Shown one piece after another: positions 25,815-34,842 of a stretch of DNA of 64,000 nt. The translations under genes and the position numbers were made by a program. Under the pieces are notes generated by a model. That model was not told the DNA's origin, made no database searches, and saw only the letters and a list, made by a program, of their open reading frames with translations. Source of the DNA: WTFV01 sp965200895 (lineage in GTDB: Bacteria; Acidobacteriota; Vicinamibacteria; Vicinamibacterales; UBA8438); assembly GCA_965200895.1 (NCBI GenBank), contig CBDAVM010000002.1, forward strand, positions 1,302,001-1,366,000. Direction: 5' to 3'. Each line of letters starts with the position of its first letter. Position 1 is the first letter of the stretch.

Positions 25815-26554
25815 GCCCACGTGATAAGCACGTCAAGAACGGTCGCGGCGGGTCGGCGGCGCCGGGAGAGTACCGGCGCATCCAGAACTACGTGGTGAAC
25901 TCGGCTACCGGCGCGGTGATCTACACGCCGCCAGCCGCCTACGACGTGCCGATCCTGATGCGCGAGCTCGTCGAGTGACTGAACCGCGAGGGTGATATCC
26001 ATCCGGTACTGGCGAGCGGAATCGCCCAGTTCCAGGTGGTCCACATCCATCCGTTCCTGGACGACAACGGCCGCACCTCACGCCTGCTCTCGACCCTCTG
26101 TCTGTACCGGGCCGGTTACGACTTCAAGCGCCTGTTCACCATCAGCGAGTACTACGACCGCGACCGGGCCGCGTTACTACCGGGCATCCGGAGCGTGCGC
26201 GAGCAGGACATGGATCTCACGGGATGGCTCGAGTTCTTCACGGCCGGGCTGGCCGCCCAACTCGACGAGGTGCGGGCACGCGGAGAGCGGGCGATCCGTA
26301 CGGACGTGCTGGTGCGGGAACACGCGTTGTCGGATCGCCAAGCCGCCGCCCTGGCGCATGCCATGGAGCATGGGCGCCTGACGATCCAGGACTACGAGCG
26401 ACTCTGCCCCGGCGTGAACCGGAGGACGCTCCAGCGCGACCTGAAGGCGCTCGTGGAAAAGGGGCTGTTCGCCGGCGCGGGCGGCACGCCGACGGACCCG
26501 CGGCGACACTACCGCCTGGTGCGCGGTCCCAGGAAGTCGGGGGCGGAGCTGTGA
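25815..26554 (+). pseudogene. Fic-family protein with internal stop
   Basis: One frame carries 'APGEYRRIQNYVVNSATGAV', 'YTPPAAYDVPILMRELVE', a TGA at 25976-25978 where Trp is expected, then 'LNREGDIHPVLASGIAQFQV' and the Fic motif 'HIHPFLDDNGRTSR'. A C-terminal winged-helix ('LCPGVNRRTLQRDLKALVEK') follows. The usual HPFxxGNGR motif has Asp for the first Gly. The 5' end is also missing. Fic proteins transfer AMP to target proteins. A GTG at 26036 could start a truncated product, but the catalytic fold would be incomplete. Confidence 0.75.
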
Positions 26555-26612
26555 CAAGCTGTGACACGAAGCTACGACAAGCTGTGACATCGAGCTGAAC
26601 AGGCTCCAGTCC

Positions 26613-26644
26613 CGGCCGGTCCGGGCGCACGCCCGGACCGGCCG
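26613..26644. terminator. Bidirectional hairpin terminator
   Basis: CGGCCGGTCCGGGC (26613-26626) and GCCCGGACCGGCCG (26631-26644) form a perfect 14-bp stem with a GCAC loop between the Fic relic and the convergent NHL gene. No T-tract follows on either side. Confidence 0.65.
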
Positions 26645-26672
26645 TCGATTCGGTCGCCGCGCCGTCCGGCGG

Positions 26673-27914
26673 TCAGTTCGTCGGCCAGAGCACGCCCTGG
26701 CTGTTCTCGCCCTCGGCGCCGGCCGGCACCGGGCCCATGCCCTTGTAGACGAACTTCTGCACGCGCGAGCCCTCGTAGGTCTCGGTGGTGTAGATGTTGC
26801 CGTCCGAGTCCACCGCGATGCTGTGCACCGCGAAGAACATGCCGGGCTGACGTCCGCCGTCGCCGAACGCGGTCAACACCTTCAACGACTTGCGCTCGAT
26901 GATGTAGACCTTCATGTTCTGGCCGTCGGCGAGATACATGTAGGTCTGCTCCTCGTCGGGCGAGAAGTCGATGTCCCAGGTCGAGCCCTGCGCGCGGGTG
27001 TGGGTGGCGACGAGCATCTCGTCGACGAACGTCCCGTCCTTCCGGAAGACCTGGATGCGGTCCTCGGCGCGGTCGCAGACGTAGACGAGCCCGTCGTTCG
27101 AGATCACACTGCAGTGCACCGGCCCGCGGAACTGCTGCGCCGGGTCGTTGCCGGGCACGTAGGGGCCGCCGAAGTTGTAGTCGTCGTCCGGAACGTTGCC
27201 GTAGGCGCCCCAGCCCCGCTTGAACGCGCCGGTCTCCAGGTCGACCACCGCGACGCGCTTGTTGTAGTAGCCGTCGGCGAAGTACGCCTCGTTCGCCTCG
27301 GGGTCGAACCCGATCTCGGCGACGCGGCCGTAGCTGTCCTCCGAGAGGCTGTCGCGCTCGAAGATCCGCCGCCCGTCCTCCTCGCGGACCATGCGGGCGT
27401 TGTGCCGGCCGGCCTGCAGCAGGAAATCGCCGCTGCTCGTGAACTTCAGCACGTGCGCGTCGCCCTGCCCGTTGCCGCCGATCCAGACGTTGCCCATGTG
27501 GTCCACGGCGATCCCGTGGTTGGACTCGGGCCAGACGTAGTCGCCGGTCTCGGTTCCGGGCCCGCCCCAACTGTTGACCAGGTTGCCCTCCTGATCGAAG
27601 ACGAGGACCGGCGGTCCGGGCTGGCAGCACTCGCTGACCGGCGGATCCATGACCATGCCGATCTCGGTGGCGCCCTGGAAGTTGTCGGGCGTGTTGCGGT
27701 GCAGGACCCAGATGTTGTCCTGCGCGTCGACGTCCACGCCGATGGTCGGCCCCATCAGCCAGTGGTTCGGCAGGTTCTTCGGCCACAGCGGATCGACCTC
27801 GAACATCGGCGCCATGACGGCGTCGCCCTCGTCGCCGCTCTGACCCGCGGTCAGGACGACGCCGGCGGCGAGCACGACGGCGAGCGCCGGCAGCAGAAAC
27901 GCGTACTTCCTCAT
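26673..27914 (-). CDS. Secreted NHL-repeat / peptidylamidoglycolate-lyase-like propeller
   Basis: 413 residues from the ATG at 27914, with GGAGGAGC 8 bp upstream. A signal peptide ('FLLPALAVVLAAGVVLTAG') precedes repeated NHL blades such as 'GPTIGVDVDAQDNIWVLHRN' and 'HGIAVDHMGNVWIGGNG' and the late 'HSIAVDSDGNIYTTETYEG'. This family forms a six-bladed propeller; eukaryotic relatives are peptide-amidating lyases, but the bacterial role is unknown. The very long frame continuing upstream to 32024 is antisense to the next genes and is not coding. Confidence 0.85.
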   Translation of the reverse strand: MRKYAFLLPALAVVLAAGVVLTAGQSGDEGDAVMAPMFEVDPLWPKNLPNHWLMGPTIGVDVDAQDNIWVLHRNTPDNFQGATEIGMVMDPPVSECCQPGPPVLVFDQEGNLVNSWGGPGTETGDYVWPESNHGIAVDHMGNVWIGGNGQGDAHVLKFTSSGDFLLQAGRHNARMVREEDGRRIFERDSLSEDSYGRVAEIGFDPEANEAYFADGYYNKRVAVVDLETGAFKRGWGAYGNVPDDDYNFGGPYVPGNDPAQQFRGPVHCSVISNDGLVYVCDRAEDRIQVFRKDGTFVDEMLVATHTRAQGSTWDIDFSPDEEQTYMYLADGQNMKVYIIERKSLKVLTAFGDGGRQPGMFFAVHSIAVDSDGNIYTTETYEGSRVQKFVYKGMGPVPAGAEGENSQGVLWPTN

Positions 27915-28214
27915 GGGTATGCTCCTCCTCTGGGAACCGTGCGCCGTTGCGGCCGACCCGCCGGCCGGACGGCGCCTGTGCTCCAATGCGACAGTCAAAC
28001 AGTATACTTTGCGAAGGGACCGCTGGCGGCCGCGCGGGAGCAGGCGGACCGCGCGGCGATTGTTCCGTCTGCGTAGCCGTTCGACGCGCCGGCTGCCGGT
28101 GCCGGAGCGTCCGCCCGGCGCGGCGGCCGGCCCGGAGGAAACGAGTCGCTCCGATGGTGTCGCGGCGGCAGGACGCGTCGTAGCGGGCGGCCGGACAACG
28201 AGGAGGCGGATCGA
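27915..28214. other. Divergent intergenic region
   Basis: 300 bp between the divergent NHL and HupE-like genes. It contains one AT-rich spot (AGTATACT near 28000) that could serve as a -10 element on either strand, and an AGGAGG ribosome binding site at 28201 for the HupE-like gene. No small gene or repeat was recognised. Confidence 0.5.
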
Positions 28215-29657
28215 GTGCGACAGCGACCGAGGACGGGGCGCGGGACCGGCGGGCCGGCGGCGTGCGGCCGGGGCGGGAGGTTGCTGACGACCGGCCTGAA
28301 GACGGCGCTGCCTCGCCGGAGAACGCTGCTGGCGGCCGGCCTCGTGGCGGCGCTGCTGGCCGGGGCGACCGCCGCCGTCGAGGCGCACGACATCCCCAAC
28401 GACGTCACCGTGCGCGCCTTCGTCAAGCCGGAGGGCGAGCGGCTGCGCATGCTCGTGCGCGTGCCGCTGGAGGCGATGCTCGACATCAACTTCCCGCTGC
28501 GGGGACCGGGCTACCTGGACATCGAGGGCGCCGAGCGGCTGCTGCCCGACGCGGCCATGCTGTGGCTGGGGCAGGAGATCGAGCTGTACGAGGACGGCGT
28601 CCGGCTGCCGGAGCCGACGCTGGCCGCGGTGCGCCTCTCGCTGCCGTCGAACCGGGCGTTCAACACCTACGAGGACGCGCTGGCCCACGTCACGACGGGC
28701 GCGCGGCTGCCCCCGACCACGCAGATCATCTGGCGGCAGGCGCTGCTCGACGTGCTGCTCGACTACGACACCACGTCGGCCGAATCGGCCTTCTCCATCC
28801 GGCCGGGGGTCGAGCGGCTCGGGCTGCGAGTCATCTCGGTGATCCGCTTCCTCACGCCGGCCGGCGCCGAGCGCGCCTTCGAGCTGCGCGGCGATCCGGG
28901 CGTCGTCACCCTCGATCCGCGGTGGCACCAGGCCGCCTGGAACTTCGTCGTCTCCGGCTTCGAGCACATCCTGGACGGCATCGACCACCTGCTGTTCCTG
29001 CTCTGTCTGGTGGTGCCGTTCCGCCGCTTCCGGGCGCTGGTCCCCATCGTCACCGGGTTCACCGTGGCCCACTCGGTCACGCTCATCGCCTCGGCCTACG
29101 ACATGGCGCCCAACACGCTGTGGTTCCCGCCGCTGGTCGAGACGCTCATCGCGCTCTCCATCGTCTACATGGCGTTCGAGAACATCGTGGCGGCCGGCTC
29201 GGGCGACGCCACTCGCATCCGCCGCCGCTGGGTCGTGGCCTTCGGCTTCGGCCTCGTGCACGGCTTCGGCTTCTCGTTCGCGCTGCGCGAGACGCTGCAG
29301 TTCGCCGGGTCGCACCTGCTGACCTCGCTGCTGTCGTTCAACGTCGGCGTCGAGCTGGGCCAGTTGCTGGTCATCGCGCTGTGCGTGCCGGCCCTGGAGC
29401 TGCTGTTCCGCTACGGCGTCAACGAGCGCATGGGCACGATCCTGATCTCGGCGCTGGTCGCGCACACGAGCCTGCACTGGATGACCGAGCGCTACGAGGT
29501 GCTCAGCCAGTACCCGATCACCTGGGCGGCGATGGCCAGCGCGCTGCTCGTCGGCATCATCCCGTGGCTGATCCTGTTCATGCTGGCGGCGGCCACGGCA
29601 TGGTACGGACTGCGCAACTGGCGGCAGCGTCCGGCGGAAGAGGCCGCCGCCGAATGA
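28215..29657 (+). CDS. HupE/UreJ-like membrane protein
   Basis: 480 residues from GTG at 28215 with AGGAGG 8 bp upstream. An N-terminal signal or anchor is followed by about 200 extracytoplasmic residues, then the HupE/UreJ_2 domain. That domain starts 'FVVSGFEHILDGIDHLLFLL' with the conserved His and Asp and has about seven helices, including 'GFGLVHGFGFSFAL' and 'FNVGVELGQLLVIAL'. HupE/UreJ proteins are associated with nickel or cobalt transport; this two-part form is widespread and its substrate is not proven. Confidence 0.8.
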   Translation: MRQRPRTGRGTGGPAACGRGGRLLTTGLKTALPRRRTLLAAGLVAALLAGATAAVEAHDIPNDVTVRAFVKPEGERLRMLVRVPLEAMLDINFPLRGPGYLDIEGAERLLPDAAMLWLGQEIELYEDGVRLPEPTLAAVRLSLPSNRAFNTYEDALAHVTTGARLPPTTQIIWRQALLDVLLDYDTTSAESAFSIRPGVERLGLRVISVIRFLTPAGAERAFELRGDPGVVTLDPRWHQAAWNFVVSGFEHILDGIDHLLFLLCLVVPFRRFRALVPIVTGFTVAHSVTLIASAYDMAPNTLWFPPLVETLIALSIVYMAFENIVAAGSGDATRIRRRWVVAFGFGLVHGFGFSFALRETLQFAGSHLLTSLLSFNVGVELGQLLVIALCVPALELLFRYGVNERMGTILISALVAHTSLHWMTERYEVLSQYPITWAAMASALLVGIIPWLILFMLAAATAWYGLRNWRQRPAEEAAAE

Positions 29658-29729
29658 CCCGCGGAGGCCCCCGACACCGACTGCCACGCCGGTGGCCCGT
29701 TCTGACGGAATCCCCGAGGCGCAAAGAAG

Positions 29730-32099
29730 ATGATGTCCACGACGATGGCACGAGCGTGCGTTCTCCTCGTCGGCATGCTGCTGGTTGCATCGCGGCCGGG
29801 CGGCGCGCAGTCCGCTGACGACACCCCGCTGAGCGCCCGTGCGCAGGTCGCCGAACCGATGCTCGTCCTCTCCGGCGACGAGCGCGGCGGGTTCGCCATG
29901 CCTTCGCCCGCCGAACAGTACCGGGTGGCGCCGGTCCGCGTGGACGCCGGCCCGCAGATCGACGGGCGGCTCGACGAGGAGGTCTGGCTGCAGGCGGCCG
30001 TCATCGACGAGTTCGTCCAGCAGGAGCCGGCCGAGGGCGAGCCGGCGACCGAACGCACCGTGGTGCGCCTGCTCTACGACGCGGAAGCCCTCTACATCGG
30101 CGTGGAGGCCCACGACTCCGAACCCGACGGGGTGATCGCCACCGAGATGCGCCGCGACTCGCCGCGGCTGCTCGACGAGGACAACTTCCAGGTCATCCTC
30201 GACACGTTCCACGACCGCCGCTCCGGCTACATGTTCGTCACCAGTCCGCTCGGCGCCAAGCTCGAGCAGCAGGTGGCCGAGGAGGGCGAGGGCGGCTGGC
30301 GCGGACGCAACAGCAGCAACATCAACGTCAACTGGGACGGCGTATGGGATGTCGTCTCGCGCCGCACCGGCGACGGCTGGGTGGCCGAGATTGCGATCCC
30401 CATGGTGACCCTGCGCTTCCCGCGGACCGAACGGCAGGTCTGGGGCGTCAACTTCATGCGCAACATCCGCCGCAAGAACGAGCAGGTGTTCTGGGCTCCG
30501 ATCTCCAAGGAGTACACCCTGACCCGCGTCAGCCTCGCCGGCACGATGACCGGCATCACGGGCGTCAACCGGGGCATGGACCTGCGGCTGACACCGTACG
30601 CGCTGGCCGGCGGGCGGCAGGACCGCGTCGAGCGGCGCTTCGACGGGTCCGGGTTCAACGACTACGGCCTCGACGTCAAGTACGGCATCGCCTCGGGCCT
30701 GAACCTGGACCTGACCCTGAACACCGACTTCGCGCAGGTGGAGGTCGACGAGCAGCAGGTCAACCTGACCCGCTTCCCGCTGTTCTTCCCGGAGAAGCGC
30801 GACTTCTTCCTGGAGAACGCCGGGATGTTCAACGTCGGGGCGCAGGGCACCGGCTGGGGCCGGATGGCCGACCTCTTCTTCACCCGGCGCATCGGCCTGT
30901 CGGACCGCGGGCAGCCGATCCCGATCGTCGGCGGCGCGAGGCTCACCGGGAAGGTGGACCGGCACAACGTCGCCGCGATGAACATCAACACGCAGTCGGC
31001 GTTCGGCGACCCCGGCGACAGCTTCTTCGTCGGCCGCTACAGCCGCGACATCCTGGCGCGGTCGAAGGTCGGCGGCATCGTGATCAACAAGGAGGCGGTG
31101 GGGGCCACGGACTTCAACCGCACGTTCGCCGTGGACACGACCCTTGCCCTGCACCGCAACCTGACGGTGACCGGGTTCCTGGCCAAGACCCAGACACCGA
31201 TCGGGGCGTATCCGGGCCGCTACGCCCCGCTGGAGGCGGGCGCCGCGGCGCGCGACATGGCGGGCTATGCGCGCGCCGCGTGGCTGAGCCCGTCCTGGCA
31301 CTTCTACAGCGAGTACGTCGACCTGCAGGAGCACTTCAACCCGGAGGTCGGCTTCGTCCCCCGCATCGGCATCCGCACGTCCAAGTTCCACGGCGAGTGG
31401 AACCCGCGGCCCGACCGCTTCAACATCCGCATGTTCGACCCGATGTGGAACATCACCTACACCACCGACCAGCACAACCGGCTGCTGACCCGGCGGATCC
31501 ACAACATGATCGGGACGTACTTCGAGGACGGCTCGTCGGTCACCTTCTTCTACAACGACCACTTCGAACAGCTCGACATCCCGTTCTCGATCACCCACAC
31601 CGGCGTCACCGTCCCGGCCGGGACCTACCGTTTCGGCGAGTGGGTCTTCTCCTACCAGTCGGACCCGTCGCGGCGGTTGTACACCCGGACCCGGTACTCG
31701 CCGCAGACCTTCTTCGACGGAACGCGCACCGACGTGCAGGCGACGGTGGGACTGCGGGCCACGAGCCGCATCTCGGCCGAGACCATCTTCAACCGCAGCG
31801 ACGTCGACCTGCCGTGGGGCGGGTTCGTCGCCGACCTCGCGTCCCTGCGCCTCGACCTGACCCTCTCCCCGGAGGTGACCCTGCGGTCGCTGTCGCAGTA
31901 CAACTCGCTGACCGGCGAGTTCAGCAACAGCATCCGCTTCAACTGGATCTACAGCCCCGGCAGCGACATCTACATCGCCTACGACGAGATGCGCCTCGAC
32001 GATCTGTTCTTCCTCGATCCGCACGTCCGCCGCTCGCCGTGGGGCGACGTGCGCAACCGGCAGATTGCCGTAAAGATGACCTACCTGCTGTCGCGGTGA
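29730..32099 (+). CDS. DUF5916 outer-membrane protein with CBM9-like domain
   Basis: 789 residues. A signal peptide is followed by a family 9 carbohydrate-binding-like sandwich ('IDGRLDEEVWLQAAVIDEF', 'VRLLYDAEALYIGVEAHDSE', 'IPMVTLRFP'). The long C-terminal part (from about residue 280) has alternating strands and 'FPLFFPEKRDFFLENAG', the DUF5916 signature, likely an outer-membrane barrel. The function of the family is unsettled; a surface binding or transport role is likely. It starts 72 bp after the HupE-like gene. Confidence 0.85.
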   Translation: MMSTTMARACVLLVGMLLVASRPGGAQSADDTPLSARAQVAEPMLVLSGDERGGFAMPSPAEQYRVAPVRVDAGPQIDGRLDEEVWLQAAVIDEFVQQEPAEGEPATERTVVRLLYDAEALYIGVEAHDSEPDGVIATEMRRDSPRLLDEDNFQVILDTFHDRRSGYMFVTSPLGAKLEQQVAEEGEGGWRGRNSSNINVNWDGVWDVVSRRTGDGWVAEIAIPMVTLRFPRTERQVWGVNFMRNIRRKNEQVFWAPISKEYTLTRVSLAGTMTGITGVNRGMDLRLTPYALAGGRQDRVERRFDGSGFNDYGLDVKYGIASGLNLDLTLNTDFAQVEVDEQQVNLTRFPLFFPEKRDFFLENAGMFNVGAQGTGWGRMADLFFTRRIGLSDRGQPIPIVGGARLTGKVDRHNVAAMNINTQSAFGDPGDSFFVGRYSRDILARSKVGGIVINKEAVGATDFNRTFAVDTTLALHRNLTVTGFLAKTQTPIGAYPGRYAPLEAGAAARDMAGYARAAWLSPSWHFYSEYVDLQEHFNPEVGFVPRIGIRTSKFHGEWNPRPDRFNIRMFDPMWNITYTTDQHNRLLTRRIHNMIGTYFEDGSSVTFFYNDHFEQLDIPFSITHTGVTVPAGTYRFGEWVFSYQSDPSRRLYTRTRYSPQTFFDGTRTDVQATVGLRATSRISAETIFNRSDVDLPWGGFVADLASLRLDLTLSPEVTLRSLSQYNSLTGEFSNSIRFNWIYSPGSDIYIAYDEMRLDDLFFLDPHVRRSPWGDVRNRQIAVKMTYLLSR

Positions 32100-32162
32100 C
32101 GCCGCCGGACCGGTAGGCGCGCGGTACCCCGGGGCCCGACAGGCGCCGGGGGTGGCACATGC

Positions 32163-32648
32163 TCACACCCGGCACCGCGACCCGACGTCTCCGCCATGCT
32201 CCGCGATCCGCGTGCCGAGCACTGCCAGCACCCGCGGATCGCACGCCTCCTGCATCTGCTCGAACAGAACCCGTTCCTCGGCGTGGATGTGCCCCTTGAG
32301 CAGCTCGCCGAACGCCGTCAGGCGCTCTTCGAGGCGCGAGGTCGAGTCAGCCGACAGATTGCGGATCATCGCCCGCATGGTCTCGTGCTGGGTAATCAGC
32401 GTGCGCGTACGGGCGGCGCCGTCGGGCAGATCCCTGGCGGCGATCGGAAAGACGTGTACTTCCTCGATCTCGAAGTGCTGCCGGAGATCGGTCTCGAAGA
32501 ACCCGATCAGACGCGCCGCCTGCTGCGCCCGGTCCGCAGGCCAGTCGGCCCGCGGGTTGGTGGACCGCCCCAGAATCAGGCGCTGCGCCAGCACCAGGCC
32601 GTGGTGGTGGTCGCGGGAGAGCGGGACGAGACTGGCGTGTCGCTTCAT
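32163..32648 (-). CDS. Hemerythrin-domain protein
   Basis: 161 residues in a four-helix HHE pattern: 'LSRDHHHGLVLAQRL', 'DLRQHFEIEEVHVFPIA', 'LITQHETMRAMIRN' and 'LKGHIHAEERVLFEQM'. These supply the His and carboxylate ligands of a di-iron site. Likely roles are oxygen or nitric-oxide sensing or iron repair in the cytoplasm. The 5' end of the gene lies in the first copy of a direct repeat. Confidence 0.85.
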   Translation of the reverse strand: MKRHASLVPLSRDHHHGLVLAQRLILGRSTNPRADWPADRAQQAARLIGFFETDLRQHFEIEEVHVFPIAARDLPDGAARTRTLITQHETMRAMIRNLSADSTSRLEERLTAFGELLKGHIHAEERVLFEQMQEACDPRVLAVLGTRIAEHGGDVGSRCRV

Positions 32649-32723
32649 CGAGCCGGGGCCGGCATCCGCCTCGTCATCGGCCGGCGCCGTGTGGCCGGGA
32701 CAGACTGGCGTGTCGCTTCATCG
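32629..32723. repeat. Two-copy direct repeat, period 73 bp
   Basis: AGACTGGCGTGTCGCTTCAT followed by CG occurs at 32629-32650 and 32702-32723. The first copy spans the hemerythrin start codon (CAT at 32646-32648), so the second supplies an upstream copy of the gene start. Confidence 0.85.
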
Positions 32724-32780
32724 CACCGCGGCGGGGCGCGACGCCAGCGCGCCCCTGGACACCGATTGTAGTCTGTGCAG

Positions 32781-33326
32781 ATGCGAGCAGCGTGCACGGG
32801 CATGTCGATGCCCCTCCTCACGGCAATCTGCGCGATCCTCCTCGTCCCGTCCGCGGCGCCTGCGCAGGGCATCGGATTCCAGGGCGGGGCGACGGTCAAC
32901 CCGAACCAGCTCTACGTCGGGACGCATTACGAGCTGCCCCTGGGATCGGACCAGATCGTCCTGCGCCCGATCATCGACGGCGCGTTCGGCAGCGGCCTGC
33001 GGGCGGCGACGATCGGCGCCGACTTCCAGTACCGTTTCGACCTCGGCAACTCGGGCTGGCGGCTGGCGCAGGGCTTCGGACCGGGCGTGCACATCGCCGC
33101 GTTCCGGATTACGCGCATCGCCGCGCCTGGCGACGGTCAGCAGTTCCCCCTGCCGTTCGAGCCGGTGGAGGACGTACGGGAGGTGCGCGGCGTCTGGACC
33201 TACGGCATCGGCGTGGTCCACGAGCGCGGCTTCTTCGTGGAGTTCAAGGGAGGCGGCAGCCGTGGCGGCGTGATCCCCATCCTGCGCCTCGGCGCGGGGT
33301 TCACCATCCGGCCCGAGCGGCCCTGA
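32781..33326 (+). CDS. Small exported outer-membrane-barrel-like protein
   Basis: 181 residues from ATG 32781; a GTG two codons earlier and an ATG at 32802 are alternatives. The signal peptide ends 'VPSAAPAQ'. The mature part has alternating short strands ('LYVGTHYELPLGSDQIVLRP', 'GLRAATIGADFQYRFDL', 'FFVEFKGGGS', 'LRLGAGFTI') that suggest an eight-stranded barrel. No family is recognised. Confidence 0.65.
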   Translation: MRAACTGMSMPLLTAICAILLVPSAAPAQGIGFQGGATVNPNQLYVGTHYELPLGSDQIVLRPIIDGAFGSGLRAATIGADFQYRFDLGNSGWRLAQGFGPGVHIAAFRITRIAAPGDGQQFPLPFEPVEDVREVRGVWTYGIGVVHERGFFVEFKGGGSRGGVIPILRLGAGFTIRPERP

Positions 33327-33452
33327 GTCGCAGCCCGCGCGTACCCGTCGGCTGCCCGGACCGCCTGCCGGCGGGCCCGGCGCCGCTTCGGCCGGCCCAT
33401 GGGGATCGGGCGGCAGCGCCGCGACGGACTGCGCGCGATCGAACTGCGCAGA

Positions 33453-33641
33453 CTACGAGCGGTCGAACCACTCGACGAAGCGGGAGGACGGCTCCTCGAC
33501 GATCATCACCCGGACCACGCGCTGATGCTCGTGCATGAGCTGCTTCGCCGCGGTCCGGGCGTCATCCGCCGACGCGTACTTCGCGGACGCCGCGGGCAGG
33601 TTCACCGCGCCGCCCCTGACCGTTGTCACCAGCTTGAACAT
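33453..33641 (-). CDS. Small conserved protein, 62 residues
   Basis: 'MFKLVTTVRGGAVNLPAASA' and 'AKQLMHEHQRVVRVMIVEEP' form a strand-helix-strand pattern with good coding character and a normal stop. Similar small proteins are, to my recollection, common in this group. The function is unknown; it may be monocistronic between convergent and same-strand genes. Confidence 0.6.
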   Translation of the reverse strand: MFKLVTTVRGGAVNLPAASAKYASADDARTAAKQLMHEHQRVVRVMIVEEPSSRFVEWFDRS

Positions 33642-33687
33642 CGTCCTCCCCGGAAAGCGGCCCGATCATACCATCCGGGCGACCGGT

Positions 33688-34779
33688 TCACGGCGCCGCA
33701 GGCGTCACCGGGCCGGCCAGCTCCCGCCACGTGGGCGTTCCCTCCGTTCCCAGCAGCAGGTCCACCACCAGCCCGTAGCTGGCGATCCCGGCGGCGACCC
33801 GGTTGGCACGCAGGTAGCGGTCGTAGACACGGCGGGCGCTCCGCCGGACCACCGGCGTCGCCTCGCGCAGACGGGCCGCAATCGCCCGCAGGTCGGCGCG
33901 CGGCCCGCCGTCGAGCCCGCTCCAGACGCGCTCGCGTTCGGCCTGCGGCAGGTGGCGCACGAGCTGCGAGGACAGGAACAGCCATGCGCTGTAGCGGCTC
34001 TGCGCGTCGCCGGCCAAACAGGTCAACACGCCGACGAAGCTGGCCTCCGCCTCGTTCGCGTAGCCGGCCAGATGCGACCACTCGTGGGCGACCAGGAACG
34101 GCCGCTCGAACGGCAGCACCGCGCCGTTGACCAGCACCTCGAGCGTGAACGGGCTGAGCATGCCGTCGATGCCGGTGCGCCGGAAGTACGCCGCGAGCAG
34201 CGTCGCCTTGGGACGCCCGGCGACGGCGGGACGGCTCGCGCCCAGACGTCGCTGCACGCGGTCGAACGCCGGCCCCAGCCGCGCGGGCAGCTCGGCGAAG
34301 GCGGGCCACGGCACCGCGGCGGCCGGCGCGTGAAGCGCGTTGAGGCGTTCGACGGACTCGCCGGCCAGCGACGCGAGTGCTTTCGGCGAGATGCGCGCAG
34401 CATCGTGGTCGAGCCGGGCGCTCAGCGGCTCGCGCCGGTAGTTGAGGCCCCACAGGGCGAGGAAGACAAGGTAGATCGCGGCAACCGCAGTGGCCGTCCG
34501 GAACGTCAGCCGGCCCGCAGCGGCGGCGTGAGCGCGCCATCCGCTCCCCGCGGCGCGCAGCCCCCGCCACCAGCCGACGCCGAGTCCGCACACGGCGGCG
34601 ATCACCAGCAGGTCGAACAGCGAAACCCCCACCACGCCCGCCACCGGCGTCAGGAGGCGCTGTGCGGCCGGGTACCACTGCCGGGAGTAGGTCTGCTCCA
34701 CCCACGTGGCCGATGTCGGCGCAAGAGCGGCGACGACCGCGGCCAGCACGACGCCGATCGCAATTAACGGTTTCATCAC
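33688..34779 (-). CDS. DUF3810-type membrane metalloprotease-like protein
   Basis: 363 residues. Three N-terminal membrane helices are followed by a soluble domain containing 'FLVAHEWSHLAGYANEAEAS', an HExxH-like 'HEWSH' zinc motif with a downstream Glu, matching DUF3810. Family function is unproven; a membrane-associated peptidase is likely. It lies 46 bp upstream of the small 62-residue gene on the same strand. Confidence 0.75.
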   Translation of the reverse strand: MMKPLIAIGVVLAAVVAALAPTSATWVEQTYSRQWYPAAQRLLTPVAGVVGVSLFDLLVIAAVCGLGVGWWRGLRAAGSGWRAHAAAAGRLTFRTATAVAAIYLVFLALWGLNYRREPLSARLDHDAARISPKALASLAGESVERLNALHAPAAAVPWPAFAELPARLGPAFDRVQRRLGASRPAVAGRPKATLLAAYFRRTGIDGMLSPFTLEVLVNGAVLPFERPFLVAHEWSHLAGYANEAEASFVGVLTCLAGDAQSRYSAWLFLSSQLVRHLPQAERERVWSGLDGGPRADLRAIAARLREATPVVRRSARRVYDRYLRANRVAAGIASYGLVVDLLLGTEGTPTWRELAGPVTPAAP

Positions 34780-34842
34780 GAGCCTGCTGCGTGCGGCCGA
34801 GGTGACACTGCCCTTCGCCCAACCGCGGCCGGTGCTCGGGAT

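Noticed and set aside
26673..32024. A 1783-codon open frame on the minus strand
   Set aside because: Only the last 413 codons look like protein. The rest is antisense to the HupE-like and DUF5916 genes and has the His/Val/Asp/Arg-rich composition typical of GC-rich antisense frames.
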